NCBI GenBank assembly: GCA_030152565.1
Contig: JASLJE010000001.1
Span: 54,432-118,431, forward strand
Reading direction: 5' to 3'
Length of the DNA: 64,000 bases
DNA from: Peptoniphilaceae bacterium
GTDB lineage: Bacteria > Bacillota > Clostridia > Tissierellales > Peptoniphilaceae
In this document: piece after piece, positions 53,965 to 62,990 of the stretch
Numbering within the stretch: position 1 is the first letter of the stretch
Layout of the letters: each line of letters starts with the position of its first letter
Translations under genes and position numbers: made by a program
The notes under the pieces: model-generated
Told to the model about the DNA's origin: nothing
The model's database searches: none
Seen by the model: the letters and a program-made list of their open reading frames with translations, nothing else

Positions 53965-55023
53965 ATGGAGACAAATATAAAAAAAGACTACAAGAAACAC
54001 CTGGCTAAGAAAAGATTAACCATCTTATTTTTAGCTGTTTTAGCTTTATTGGCAGTCTTTTGGTCTATAAATGCGGGGGCCATCAAGATAAGTCCTAGGG
54101 AAATACTGGGAGCTATCTTTGGCAAGGGAGAAAAAAAGATTGTTTCAGTTATTAGAAGTATTAGGTTACCCAGGGTAATCTCAGGTTTAATAGCTGGTGC
54201 AGGATTATCTATAGCAGGGGCTATTATGCAAAACAACCTAAAGAATCCTTTGGCTTCACCATCCACCTTGGGAATATCAAATGCGGCAGCCTTTGGGGCT
54301 AATGTAGCCATAATATTACTGGGAGCAGGTTCAATTTCTAGTACGGGTATAGGAGAGGTTCAAATATCCAATCCTTATATGGTAACTATTTGTGCCATGA
54401 TATTTTCTCTTTTGGCAACTATTTTAATTATAGGTCTTTCAAAGATGGGAAGCTTTACCACCCAGAGTATAATTTTAGCAGGTGTGTCTCTTTCTTCACT
54501 TTTTTCTGCAGGAACTATGATTATCCAGTATTTTGCTAAGGATTCAACCAAGGTAGCAGCAGTTGTTTTTTGGACATTTGGAGATCTAGGTAGGTCTACC
54601 TGGAATGAAGTAGTTATAATGGCCGTAATTGTCTTGGCTTCAAGCCTTTACTTCATCCATCATAGGTGGGACTATAATGCTCTTGATAGCGGTGAGGATA
54701 CTGCCAAGAGTTTAGGCGTAAATGTTGAAAAAATAAGACTAGTTAGCATGGGCCTGTCATCTATAATAACAGCTGTAACAGTTTCATTTTTAGGAGTAAT
54801 AGGATTTATAGGCCTTATTAGTCCTCATATTACCAGAAGGGTAATAGGAAGTGATAATAGGTTTTTACTGCCAGCTTCAGCTATTATGGGGGCCTTAATT
54901 TTAGTAGTATCAGATACACTGGCAAGGATTGTAATCTCTCCTAGCATGTTACCAGTAGGAGCAGTGACCTCCTTCTTAGGAGCACCACTATTTTTATACT
55001 TTTTAATTAAGGGGGATATGTAA
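53965..55023 (+). CDS. FecCD-family ABC transporter permease
   Basis: The 352-residue membrane protein belongs to the BtuC/FecCD group that imports iron chelates, haem, cobalamin or molybdate. The signature SIRLPRVISGLIAGAGLSIAGAIMQ and LASPSTLGISNAA, about ten hydrophobic helices and the C-terminal GFIGLISPHITRR are visible. ATG at 53965 is preferred; the longer in-frame start (TTG at 53926) would overlap the FmdE gene by 35 bases. The stop overlaps the ATPase start. Confidence 0.92.
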   Translation: METNIKKDYKKHLAKKRLTILFLAVLALLAVFWSINAGAIKISPREILGAIFGKGEKKIVSVIRSIRLPRVISGLIAGAGLSIAGAIMQNNLKNPLASPSTLGISNAAAFGANVAIILLGAGSISSTGIGEVQISNPYMVTICAMIFSLLATILIIGLSKMGSFTTQSIILAGVSLSSLFSAGTMIIQYFAKDSTKVAAVVFWTFGDLGRSTWNEVVIMAVIVLASSLYFIHHRWDYNALDSGEDTAKSLGVNVEKIRLVSMGLSSIITAVTVSFLGVIGFIGLISPHITRRVIGSDNRFLLPASAIMGALILVVSDTLARIVISPSMLPVGAVTSFLGAPLFLYFLIKGDM

Positions 55024-55778
55024 TGGAACTGGATGTTAGAAATATAGATTTTTCCTATCCCAGGTTAGATGTTCTAGAAGACATTAGTTTTTCCATAGAT
55101 CAGGGAGACTATGTTGCTGTTTTAGGAACCAATGGGACAGGTAAATCAACTCTTTTAAAATGTATAAGTAAAATCTTACAACCAGACAAGGGAACAGTCT
55201 ATGTGGGAGAAATAGACTATAAGGAACTAAAGGGAACAGGACTTGCTAAAAACATAGGCTATGTTCCTCAAAGACATGACCACTCTAGAAAGACTGTCTT
55301 TGATACAGTCTTACTGGGCAGAAAGCCCTATATAAAGTGGGATGTGGGAGAAAATGATCTAAATATAACCAGGGAAGTAATCGAAAGGCTAGGCCTGGAA
55401 GACTATACCATGAGATACACTAGTGAACTAAGTGGGGGAGAGCTTCAAAAGGTTATTATAGCCAGGGCCTTGGCCCAGGAGCCTAGGATTATGCTTATGG
55501 ATGAGCCTACCAGTAACCTGGACTTAAGAAATCAAATAGATGTGTTAAAGACCATCAAGGAAATAGTAGAAGAAAAACAAATATCGGCAGTTGTAGCCAT
55601 GCATGATTTAAACCTGGCTTTAAAATACGCCAATAAGTTTCTACTCTTAAAGGATAAAAATGTCTATAGTTTTGGAGACAAATCAACTATAACAGAAGAG
55701 TCTATTAAGGAAGTCTATGACATAGACGTTTATATAGAAGAAGTACGTGGTGAACTTGTAATAATACCAAAATATTAG
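55023..55778 (+). CDS. FecE-type ABC transporter ATPase
   Basis: The 251-residue ATPase partners the permease upstream. Walker A is GTNGTGKST (about residue 36), the Q-loop lies in GYVPQRHDHS, the ABC signature is ELSGGELQKVIIARAL, and Walker B is IMLMDEPTSNLDL, with the H-switch in AMHDLNLAL. The start overlaps the permease stop by one base (TAATG), which indicates translational coupling. Confidence 0.94.
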   Translation: MELDVRNIDFSYPRLDVLEDISFSIDQGDYVAVLGTNGTGKSTLLKCISKILQPDKGTVYVGEIDYKELKGTGLAKNIGYVPQRHDHSRKTVFDTVLLGRKPYIKWDVGENDLNITREVIERLGLEDYTMRYTSELSGGELQKVIIARALAQEPRIMLMDEPTSNLDLRNQIDVLKTIKEIVEEKQISAVVAMHDLNLALKYANKFLLLKDKNVYSFGDKSTITEESIKEVYDIDVYIEEVRGELVIIPKY

Positions 55779-55788
55779 GGGGTAAAGT

Positions 55789-56985
55789 ATGAAAAATAAG
55801 ACAAAAAAACTCTTGGCACTTTTATTGGCCCTAACTCTTGTTTTAACAGGATGTGGCCAAAAGGCAGAGGATAAAAAAGAAAAAATAGAAGATAAGGTTG
55901 ATCAAGTTGAAGATAAGCTTGATAAGGAAGATGATGATAAGGAAGATGATGATAAGGAAGATGATGATAAGGAAGATAAGGACCTAGGAGAACTTAAGTT
56001 TACTGACATGGCAGGTAGGGAAGTTGTTCTAGATGGGGATAGAGATGACCTATTAGTAATAGGATCAGCACTTAGAATGTATACCTATATTAATGGTACA
56101 GAAAAATTAGTAGGTATAGAAAAGGCCCAACAAAACAAGGAATCAGGAAGACCATATATTATGGCCAATGCAGAAGGATTAGAAAAACTAGACCTAGTTG
56201 GCGAAGGTTTCCCAGCAGATGTGGATCCAGAATTAGTTATTACAGCAGATCCAGATGTAATAATAGCTGGGGACTTGGATATAAAGACCTTGGAAGAGTT
56301 GGAAAATAAAACAGGTATACCTGTAGTTATATTAACAACAGGTAGTGAACCAGTATTTGACGAAAAAATGTATGAGTCCTTAAAAATTATTGGACAAATT
56401 ACAGGTAAGGAAGATAGGGCTGAAGAAGTAATTAACTATCTGGAAGATGCTAAAAAAGAGTTGGAAGACCTTACTAAGGATATAGAAGAAGATAAGAGAC
56501 CTTCAGTTTATGTAGGTGGATTAAGTCATAAGGGAAATCACGGTATAGAAAGTACTAAGGCCAATTCTCAAGTTTTAGATGCTATCAATGCTAATAACGT
56601 GGCTGATGAGCTAAAAGATGAAGGAACAGTAGATATTGATAAGGAGCAGCTTATCAAATGGGATCCAGAAATAATCATAATAGATGAAAATGGACTAGGT
56701 TTGGTAAGGGAAGACTATGACAAGAACCCTGATTACTATAATTCTTTAAGGGCCTTCCAAGAAGGAAAAGTATATGGTCAACTTCCATATGTATCCTACT
56801 ATTCAAATATAGAAACAGCCCTAATAGATACTTATTATTTGGGAACTATCTTATATCCAGAACAATTCAAGGATATAGACCCAGTTGTTAAGGCTGATGA
56901 AATCTATGAATTTATGCTAGGTGAAAAATTATATGATCAAATGGCAGAAAAATTTGGTGGTTTCATGAAGTTGGAATTCAAATAA
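55789..56985 (+). CDS. substrate-binding lipoprotein of FecCD-type ABC transporter
   Basis: The 398 residues begin with a lipoprotein signal (KKLLALLLALTLVLTGC, Cys about 22), followed by a charged linker that includes four KEDDD-like units. A FepB/BtuF-type binding fold follows (LKFTDMAGREVVL, VDPELVITADPDVIIAG). The linker probably extends the binding domain from the membrane. The ligand is not evident: iron-siderophore, haem, cobalamin, molybdate and tungstate carriers share this fold. It ends at a hairpin shared with the convergent flavoprotein gene. Confidence 0.92.
   Translation: MKNKTKKLLALLLALTLVLTGCGQKAEDKKEKIEDKVDQVEDKLDKEDDDKEDDDKEDDDKEDKDLGELKFTDMAGREVVLDGDRDDLLVIGSALRMYTYINGTEKLVGIEKAQQNKESGRPYIMANAEGLEKLDLVGEGFPADVDPELVITADPDVIIAGDLDIKTLEELENKTGIPVVILTTGSEPVFDEKMYESLKIIGQITGKEDRAEEVINYLEDAKKELEDLTKDIEEDKRPSVYVGGLSHKGNHGIESTKANSQVLDAINANNVADELKDEGTVDIDKEQLIKWDPEIIIIDENGLGLVREDYDKNPDYYNSLRAFQEGKVYGQLPYVSYYSNIETALIDTYYLGTILYPEQFKDIDPVVKADEIYEFMLGEKLYDQMAEKFGGFMKLEFK
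55921..55980 (+). repeat. 15-bp tandem repeats encoding an acidic linker
   Basis: Four copies of GATAAGGAAGATGAT (the last diverged) lie directly after the lipoprotein signal region and encode DKEDD units. In-frame length variation by slippage is likely. Confidence 0.93.
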
Positions 56986-56991
56986 GATAAA

Positions 56992-57025
56992 AAGAAATGG
57001 AGTGTATATACACTCCATTTCTTAT
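56992..57025. terminator. bidirectional terminator between binding protein and flavoprotein genes
   Basis: A nearly perfect palindrome of about 32 bases (core GAAATGGAGTG with CACTCCATTTC) lies between the two convergent stop codons. Confidence 0.8.
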
Positions 57026-57039
57026 TTGAATTGAAAATA

Positions 57040-58965
57040 TTATTTAGATGCATTTTCTCCAGCTATTCTACCAAATACTACAGTGTCTACTAAAGCATTA
57101 CCACCTAAACGGTTACCACCATGAATTCCACCTACAATTTCACCAGCGGCGAACAATCCATCTATAGGATTTGATTCATTATCCATAACTCTACATTCTT
57201 CGTCTATAACAACGCCTCCCATAGTGTGATGGACAGCAGGTACTTTTGGAACTATAAACCATGGTCCATTTTCTAATTTTGTACCAAACACGGTTCTTCC
57301 AAATTTATCTTTTTCAACATTATCATCAACTAATTGATTAAATTCATCAATTGTTTTTTTTAGATTTTTACTATCTATACCAGCTTCATTAGCTGCTTCT
57401 TCAAGAGTATCACCATAGAATACAGCTTTTTCATTTATCAAATCTTTTATAGGTACACCAGCTAAATCAGTTGTTGTTTCTAAGTCAACATTAGAGTCAC
57501 TACATTGTATTGTGTATGCAGTACCATCGGTTTGTTGTAAATATGCAAGACTTATTTCATCACGTCTTCCATCTTCTCTAACGAATCTATTACCTTCTTT
57601 ATTTACATAAATAAGTCCTTCTGCTCCCTTAGGTTGGAATGTTGCTTTGGTTATAGAGCTTATTTTAGGATCTCCAAGATATAATAATTGTATTTGATCC
57701 ATGTCTCTTAAAGCAGCGCCTATAGCTTCGGCCATTTCAATACCATCTCCTTCTATAGCTGGGAGATTAGATGAGCGAACATTGGATAAATCAGTCCATT
57801 TGCCAGAGGTATTATGCTTGCTTATTAATTCTTTGTTACCAGCAAAGCCACCAGTGGTTAATATAACAGCTTTATTAGCATTGAAAGATATAGAGTTACC
57901 ATCTTTGTCTTCAGCTTTAACACCAATTACCTTATTATCAGATGTTAAAAGCTCAGTTCCCTTAGTATTATATACTATATCAATATTTCCAAGTTCTTTT
58001 ATTTTTTTCATATATGTATTGATATATCCCGTTCCTAAAGGTTCTTCAACTGAATGGGTACGAGGATACATAGAACCTGCTCCAGCAGTTACATTATCTC
58101 TATAATTCCATCCAAGATCACTTAGCCAATCTAGTCCATCTTTTGCACCATAAGTCATTTCTCTTACTAAGTTTAGATCTGCTACCTTATCTCCACCATT
58201 CCAAGTTTGTAGTGCAAACCAGGAAGGAGAGTCAAAGATTCCCTTTGATCCATCTTTTTCCCATTTTTCTAAGTCTTGTTTAACTTCTTCAATTAGTTTT
58301 TTATGATTATCATCTACAGGTTCTTCATTAATGGCTTCTTCTACTAAAGTTATTAAACCAGGGGAACCTTCTTGTTTTTCTTGTAAATCTTTATCAGGCG
58401 TGTTATAGATACCTCCTGAAATTAAAGTGTTACCTCCAACATAGCCTGCTTTTTCTAATATAATTACGCTAGAATTATTTTCTGCAGCGCTAATGGCAGC
58501 GGCTAAACCAGCTCCCCCTCCACCAACTATAATAATATCAGCATCAGTTTTTGGTTTTTCATTTTCTCCAGTAACTTTATCTTTGAAGTCATCTGGGTTT
58601 CCACCAGCTTCTACAATTGCTTTTTCTATAGCTGATAGTAAAGCACGACTTGATATTGTAGCACCATTGATTACATCTATATTTATAGATTGATGCTCAA
58701 TAATCTTACTAGGTAAATCAGTTTCTACAGCCTTAGTAGAAACTCCCGGAGTTTCATAAGATTTATTCACCTTAATGTCTTTTATTTTCCCGTCATTGAT
58801 ATTAATGGAAAAATCTATAGGACCATTGTGGCCTTGTTCAGTGATTTTATAATCACCATCATTTAATTGCTTGCTATTCGTATTTTCATTAGTGTTAGGT
58901 GTACATCCTGTGATAAGTAAAATCAGGATAAGAAATAAAGAAATTATTATTTTATTTTTTTTCAT
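57040..58965 (-). CDS. secreted FMN-binding/FAD-dependent flavoprotein reductase (fumarate reductase-like)
   Basis: The 641-residue lipoprotein has a signal ending ILLITGC (Cys 21), an FMN-binding domain at about 35-120 (VINGATISSRALLSAIE, near the usual covalent FMN site), and an FAD-binding reductase domain. That domain begins IIIVGGGGAGLAAAISAAE at about residue 145. HHTMGG and FVREDGRRDE correspond to the His and Arg regions of the fumarate reductase/urocanate reductase active site, and GGNRLGGNALVDTVVFG closes the FAD site. Such exported reductases use an organic acid as anaerobic electron acceptor. The substrate is not determined. A consensus promoter and a Rex-like site precede it. Confidence 0.9.
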   Translation of the reverse strand: MKKNKIIISLFLILILLITGCTPNTNENTNSKQLNDGDYKITEQGHNGPIDFSININDGKIKDIKVNKSYETPGVSTKAVETDLPSKIIEHQSINIDVINGATISSRALLSAIEKAIVEAGGNPDDFKDKVTGENEKPKTDADIIIVGGGGAGLAAAISAAENNSSVIILEKAGYVGGNTLISGGIYNTPDKDLQEKQEGSPGLITLVEEAINEEPVDDNHKKLIEEVKQDLEKWEKDGSKGIFDSPSWFALQTWNGGDKVADLNLVREMTYGAKDGLDWLSDLGWNYRDNVTAGAGSMYPRTHSVEEPLGTGYINTYMKKIKELGNIDIVYNTKGTELLTSDNKVIGVKAEDKDGNSISFNANKAVILTTGGFAGNKELISKHNTSGKWTDLSNVRSSNLPAIEGDGIEMAEAIGAALRDMDQIQLLYLGDPKISSITKATFQPKGAEGLIYVNKEGNRFVREDGRRDEISLAYLQQTDGTAYTIQCSDSNVDLETTTDLAGVPIKDLINEKAVFYGDTLEEAANEAGIDSKNLKKTIDEFNQLVDDNVEKDKFGRTVFGTKLENGPWFIVPKVPAVHHTMGGVVIDEECRVMDNESNPIDGLFAAGEIVGGIHGGNRLGGNALVDTVVFGRIAGENASK

Positions 58966-58986
58966 AGAACCCTCCTTTATGAATAG

Positions 58987-59015
58987 ATTATAGCTAAGGA
59001 TGCAATAATTGTCAA
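58987..59015 (-). promoter_or_regulatory. flavoprotein reductase promoter
   Basis: On the minus strand TTGACA (complement of 59010-59015), 17 bases and TATAAT (complement of 58987-58992) form a perfect consensus promoter. Confidence 0.9.
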
Positions 59016-59026
59016 TTAATTAACGA
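59009..59026. promoter_or_regulatory. Rex-like operator overlapping the -35 of the flavoprotein reductase
   Basis: TTGTCAATTAATTAACGA agrees with TTGTTAATTAATTAACAA at 16 of 18 positions and covers the -35 element, a position suited to repression when NADH is low. Confidence 0.65.
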
Positions 59027-59087
59027 ATTAAATAGTTAATACGTTGTAAATTTCTTTATAGTATAATAGATAAAAAGGGTGGTGGAT

Positions 59088-59870
59088 ATGCATTTAAGAA
59101 GTCTGGAATATAAAACTTGTAAAGAGGATAAATATCCTTATAATTTAAATGTGATTAAAAACTTAAATAGGTTGGACTTTGAGTCTGATGTGGTAGTCTT
59201 TGTAGGAGATAATGGGTCTGGAAAATCCACTCTTTTAAGGGCCATGGCCAAGAAGGCTAATTTGATAAACATAGCCAGGTCCAATGAAAACTATAAGGAC
59301 AATGACCTAGATAAATATTTAAACCTATCCTGGACTAAGCAGACCCACAGGGGATTTTATTTATCGTCAGAAGACTTTATCTATTTTATTAATCACTTAA
59401 TTGAAGAAAGAAGAATGTTGGAAGAGGAAATTAAAAGGGTAGATAGTCAGTATGCTGATAGGAGTGCCTATGCTAGAAGTCTAGCCAGGATTCCCTTTGC
59501 TGGAGGTCTTAATCAGATGAACTATCTCTATAAGGATGGTTTGGATAAGTTATCCCATGGTGAGGGCTACTTAGAGCTATTTTCATCCCGCCTGGTTGAA
59601 GGGGGAGTATATTTTTTAGATGAACCGGAAACAGCCCTATCTACAACCAGTCAATTGGCCTTTGTCCATATGATAAATGAGATGAGAAAAAAAGACTGTC
59701 AATTTATTATAGCCAGCCATAGTCCTATTATTATGGCTATAAGAGACGCTTCAATACTCTTTTTTGACCAAGATAAAATAAGGCCCCAGGCCTATGAAGA
59801 TATAGAACAAATAAATATATTGAGGGATTTTTTAAATGATCCTGACTTGTATTTAAGACATTTAGAATAG
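59088..59870 (+). CDS. AAA-type/ABC-like ATPase, function unknown
   Basis: The 260-residue protein has Walker A GDNGSGKST (about residue 43), an ABC-like signature LSHGEGYLELF, Walker B GGVYFLDEPE and a switch His in IIASHSP. It has no membrane segment and no partner gene. Similar stand-alone predicted ATPases (AAA_21 group) occur alone or in phage-defence and repair contexts, but nothing here specifies a role. ATG at 59088 follows AAGGGTGG; GTG at 59079 is an alternative. TATAAT at 59062-59067 may be its -10 element. The next gene follows after eight bases. Confidence 0.85.
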   Translation: MHLRSLEYKTCKEDKYPYNLNVIKNLNRLDFESDVVVFVGDNGSGKSTLLRAMAKKANLINIARSNENYKDNDLDKYLNLSWTKQTHRGFYLSSEDFIYFINHLIEERRMLEEEIKRVDSQYADRSAYARSLARIPFAGGLNQMNYLYKDGLDKLSHGEGYLELFSSRLVEGGVYFLDEPETALSTTSQLAFVHMINEMRKKDCQFIIASHSPIIMAIRDASILFFDQDKIRPQAYEDIEQINILRDFLNDPDLYLRHLE

Positions 59871-59878
59871 AGGTAGAT

Positions 59879-61045
59879 ATGGAAGAAAAATATATAAGGG
59901 CCAAGGCGCCCTGCAAGTACTATGGAAAATGTGGTGGTTGCCAGTTGCAACACTTGACCAATGATAGCCAAAATCTTTACAAGCAAAACTACATAAATAG
60001 GTTGATGAGCGGTTTTGGAAAAGTAAATGACCTGATTTTTATGGAAGAACCCTATGAATATAGAAATAAGATGCACATTAGCTTTGGCTATGGCCCTAAG
60101 GGCAAACTTATTGCTGGTATGTATGAAATAAATAGCCATAGGATTATAGATATAGACCAATGTATGATTCAAGATCCTATAGGTTATGAAATAGTAAAGA
60201 CCATCAAGCAAATAATGAAAAAATATAAGATGGAACCTTATGATGAAGACACAGGCCAAGGATTCTTAAGACATGTTCTAATAAAAAGTGGCTATAAGAC
60301 AGGGGAAGTAATGGTTGTCCTAGTAGTAGCAGATAGGATGTTTCATGGTAGCAATAACTTTGTTAAAATCCTTAGGAAAAAACACCCTCAAATAGAAACA
60401 GTAATCTTAAATGTAAATGATAAGGATACATCTATGATTTTGGGAGACTATGAAAAGACTATTTATGGCAAGGGCTTTATCGTTGATGAGCTTTGTGGTA
60501 TTAACTTTAGAATATCTGCCAAGTCCTTTTATCAAGTAAATCCTAAGCAGGCAGAAGTCCTTTATGACAAGGCCTTGGAAATGGCTGAATTTAATGGGGA
60601 TGAAAGAATAATTGATGCCTATTGTGGTATAGGAACTATAACTCTTGCAGCTAGCAAGTATGTTAAGGAAGCTATAGGTGTGGAATTAAACTCAGATGCC
60701 ATAAGAGACGCTATAAAAAACAAGAAATATAATGATATAAAAAACGTGGAATTTATAAATGATGACGCAGGTAGCTTTATGGAATATATGGCTAGTAAAA
60801 ATGAAAAGTTTGATGCTGTAATTATGGATCCACCAAGAAGTGGAAGTGATGAAGTATTTTTATCATCTCTTTTAAGACTAGAACCTAAGAAGGTAATATA
60901 TATATCTTGTAATCCAGAGACTCAAAAAAGAGACCTAGACTTTTTGACCAAGCAAGGCTATCTGGTAAAAAAAATCCAACCAGTAGATATGTTCCCACAA
61001 ACTGACCATGTGGAAAATATAGTCCTATTAATTAAGGAAGACTAG
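59879..61045 (+). CDS. RNA (uracil-5-)-methyltransferase, TRAM-less paralogue
   Basis: The 388 residues begin with an iron-sulfur cysteine set (CKYYGKCGGCQLQHL) and have no TRAM domain. The catalytic domain shows SAKSFYQVNP, the SAM motif DAYCGIGTITLAA, MDPPRSGSDEVFL and the catalytic Cys in YISCNPETQKRDL. It is a second member of the RlmCD/TrmFO-independent m5U group in this window. The lack of TRAM suggests a different RNA target or affinity from the 30.9-kb enzyme. Confidence 0.9.
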   Translation: MEEKYIRAKAPCKYYGKCGGCQLQHLTNDSQNLYKQNYINRLMSGFGKVNDLIFMEEPYEYRNKMHISFGYGPKGKLIAGMYEINSHRIIDIDQCMIQDPIGYEIVKTIKQIMKKYKMEPYDEDTGQGFLRHVLIKSGYKTGEVMVVLVVADRMFHGSNNFVKILRKKHPQIETVILNVNDKDTSMILGDYEKTIYGKGFIVDELCGINFRISAKSFYQVNPKQAEVLYDKALEMAEFNGDERIIDAYCGIGTITLAASKYVKEAIGVELNSDAIRDAIKNKKYNDIKNVEFINDDAGSFMEYMASKNEKFDAVIMDPPRSGSDEVFLSSLLRLEPKKVIYISCNPETQKRDLDFLTKQGYLVKKIQPVDMFPQTDHVENIVLLIKED

Positions 61046-61070
61046 GATAGAGTAAATAAAATAATAGCTT

Positions 61071-61109
61071 AGATGATATGAGTCTAGATATAGATTGATA
61101 TCATCTTTT
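61071..61109 (+). terminator. probable terminator after the uracil methyltransferase
   Basis: AGATGATAT (61071-61079) pairs with ATATCATCT (61098-61106) across an 18-base loop, followed by TTTT. Confidence 0.65.
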
Positions 61110-61212
61110 ATATTAAGGGCCATAGAGGTAAGAAAGGCTACTATATGGTACAATATTTATGATTATAAATAATATTATAATATAAGATTGATGGAAATAG
61201 AGGAGGAAGAGA

Positions 61213-62040
61213 GTGAAGTTTATTTCGTGGAATATTGATTCATTAAATGCGGCTTTAACAGCTGAATCAGCTAGGGCTATCTTGTCTAGGGAGGTATTAA
61301 AGACCATAATAAGTTATGACCCAGATGTAATTGGGCTTCAAGAGACAAAACTACCTAGTAAGGGACCTAGTAAGAAGCATTTGAAAATACTAGAAGAAAT
61401 GTTTCCAGACTATGATTTAGTGTGGAATAGTTCCCAAGAGCCAGCTAGAAAGGGCTATGCAGGAACCATGTTTTTATATAAGAAAAATTTAAATCCCATA
61501 GTTAGCTACCCTCAATTGGGCGCCCCATCTACTATGGACTTGGAAGGTAGGATAATAACCCTAGAGTTTGATGATTTTTACCTAACTCAAGTTTATACAC
61601 CAAATGCAGGAGATGGTTTGAGTAGATTGGAAGAAAGACAAGTTTGGGATATAAAATATGCAGACTACCTGGAAGAGTTGGACAAGAAAAAAATAGTCTT
61701 TGCCACAGGAGACTACAATGTGGCCCATAAGGAAATAGACCTGGCCCATCCTAACAATAATAGGAATTCACCAGGCTTTACTGATGAAGAGCGTGAAGGC
61801 TTTACTAACCTATTAAACAAGGGCTTTACAGATACCTTTAGACATATTCACGGAGATGTTGAAGGCGTATATAGCTGGTGGGCTCAAAGGGCTAAGACTA
61901 GTAAAATAAACAACTCTGGCTGGAGGATTGACTACTGGCTAGTAAGTGATAGGGCTAAGGACAAGGTTGTAAGATCTGAAATGGTAGATTCAGGACCTAG
62001 ACAAGACCATACGCCAATTTTGTTAGAAGTAGATTTATAG
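61213..62040 (+). CDS. xth: exodeoxyribonuclease III (AP endonuclease)
   Basis: This enzyme incises abasic sites in base-excision repair. The 275 residues have the exonuclease III motifs in order: ISWNIDSLNA, IGLQETKL, the GDYNVAHKEID catalytic Asp/Asn region and the C-terminal DHTPILLEV with the catalytic His. It starts at GTG (61213) behind GAGGAGGAAGAG. Together with the OGG1-type glycosylase at 21 kb the window provides two steps of oxidative DNA repair. Confidence 0.93.
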   Translation: MKFISWNIDSLNAALTAESARAILSREVLKTIISYDPDVIGLQETKLPSKGPSKKHLKILEEMFPDYDLVWNSSQEPARKGYAGTMFLYKKNLNPIVSYPQLGAPSTMDLEGRIITLEFDDFYLTQVYTPNAGDGLSRLEERQVWDIKYADYLEELDKKKIVFATGDYNVAHKEIDLAHPNNNRNSPGFTDEEREGFTNLLNKGFTDTFRHIHGDVEGVYSWWAQRAKTSKINNSGWRIDYWLVSDRAKDKVVRSEMVDSGPRQDHTPILLEVDL

Positions 62041-62067
62041 AAGGATAATAAGAAAGAAACTTTATAA

Positions 62068-62097
62068 AGAAAGGAGTCATTAGACTCCTTTTTTTGT
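62068..62097. terminator. terminator between xth and the LysR gene
   Basis: AAGGAGTC (62071-62078) pairs with GACTCCTT (62083-62090) and is followed by T7 on the + strand. On the minus strand the tail is weaker but could serve the LysR gene. Confidence 0.85.
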
Positions 62098-62970
62098 TTA
62101 ACTTAAGTTTTTTTCCAGGTGGTCAATAAAATTTTGGCTGGACTGGGACAGGGGCTTGTCATTTAACCAAATAGCCAGGACCTGGGTCACTAGAAGGGGA
62201 TGGTCAATTTCCTTATAGACTAGCTGGTCCTTGTTTATTAAATTTATTGAAGACTGGGGAACCAGGCAGATACCCAGTCCGCTTTTGGCCCATAAAAGAC
62301 TGGTTCTGGCATCGTCATTTTTACAGATAAAAGAAGGTTCAAAATTTTCCCTTCTGGCCAGTTCAAGAATTAAATTTTCAAAGCGCCTATAGATAATTAA
62401 GGGTCTGTCTCTCAGGTCGGAAAGAGAAATCTTTTTACTACTAGTCCAGTCTAAATCCTTATGCATAACAGCTATCATAGGTTCTTCTGCCAGGACCAAA
62501 CTAGAGTAGTTATTAAAGCTAAAGGGACTTCTAACCAAGGCTAGATCAATGATTTCACTATCCAAAAGGTCTAACATTTTATAGGTATTCCCCTCCCAGA
62601 TTTCAAACTTAAGCTTGGGATAGGTCTTGTGAAAGTCTAGGATCTTACTGGATAAAATCAGGGGGCCAGAGGAAGATACTGTACCTATTCTAATACTACC
62701 TGCCAGGCCTTCCTTAAGACTTTGCATGTCATCCAGGGTTGATTCGCTTAATTCTATTATTTTTTCTGCCTTTATCTGCAGGAGTTTACCTGCCTCTGTC
62801 AGACTTATTTTTTTATTTCCTCTTTCAGCCAGGCTAAGTCCTAATTCATCTTCCAAAAGTTTTAATTCCCGACTTAGGTGGGGCTGGGCTATATGAAGCT
62901 TTTTAGCTGCCTTGGTAATCTGTTCTTCCTCAGCTATGGCCAAGAAATATTTAAGTTGTCTAAGATCCAT
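62098..62970 (-). CDS. LysR-family transcriptional regulator
   Basis: The 290-residue protein has the N-terminal LysR helix-turn-helix (LRQLKYFLAIAEEEQITKAAKKLHIAQPHLSREL split over residues 3-37) and a C-terminal effector domain of the CynR/CysB-like fold (IRIGTVSSSGPLIL, GLGICLVPQSS). It is divergent from the ABC exporter gene at 63087. LysR regulators usually control the divergent gene and themselves, so the exporter is the expected target. The effector is unknown. Confidence 0.93.
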   Translation of the reverse strand: MDLRQLKYFLAIAEEEQITKAAKKLHIAQPHLSRELKLLEDELGLSLAERGNKKISLTEAGKLLQIKAEKIIELSESTLDDMQSLKEGLAGSIRIGTVSSSGPLILSSKILDFHKTYPKLKFEIWEGNTYKMLDLLDSEIIDLALVRSPFSFNNYSSLVLAEEPMIAVMHKDLDWTSSKKISLSDLRDRPLIIYRRFENLILELARRENFEPSFICKNDDARTSLLWAKSGLGICLVPQSSINLINKDQLVYKEIDHPLLVTQVLAIWLNDKPLSQSSQNFIDHLEKNLS

Positions 62971-62990
62971 TTAAACCTCCATGCTTTTTT

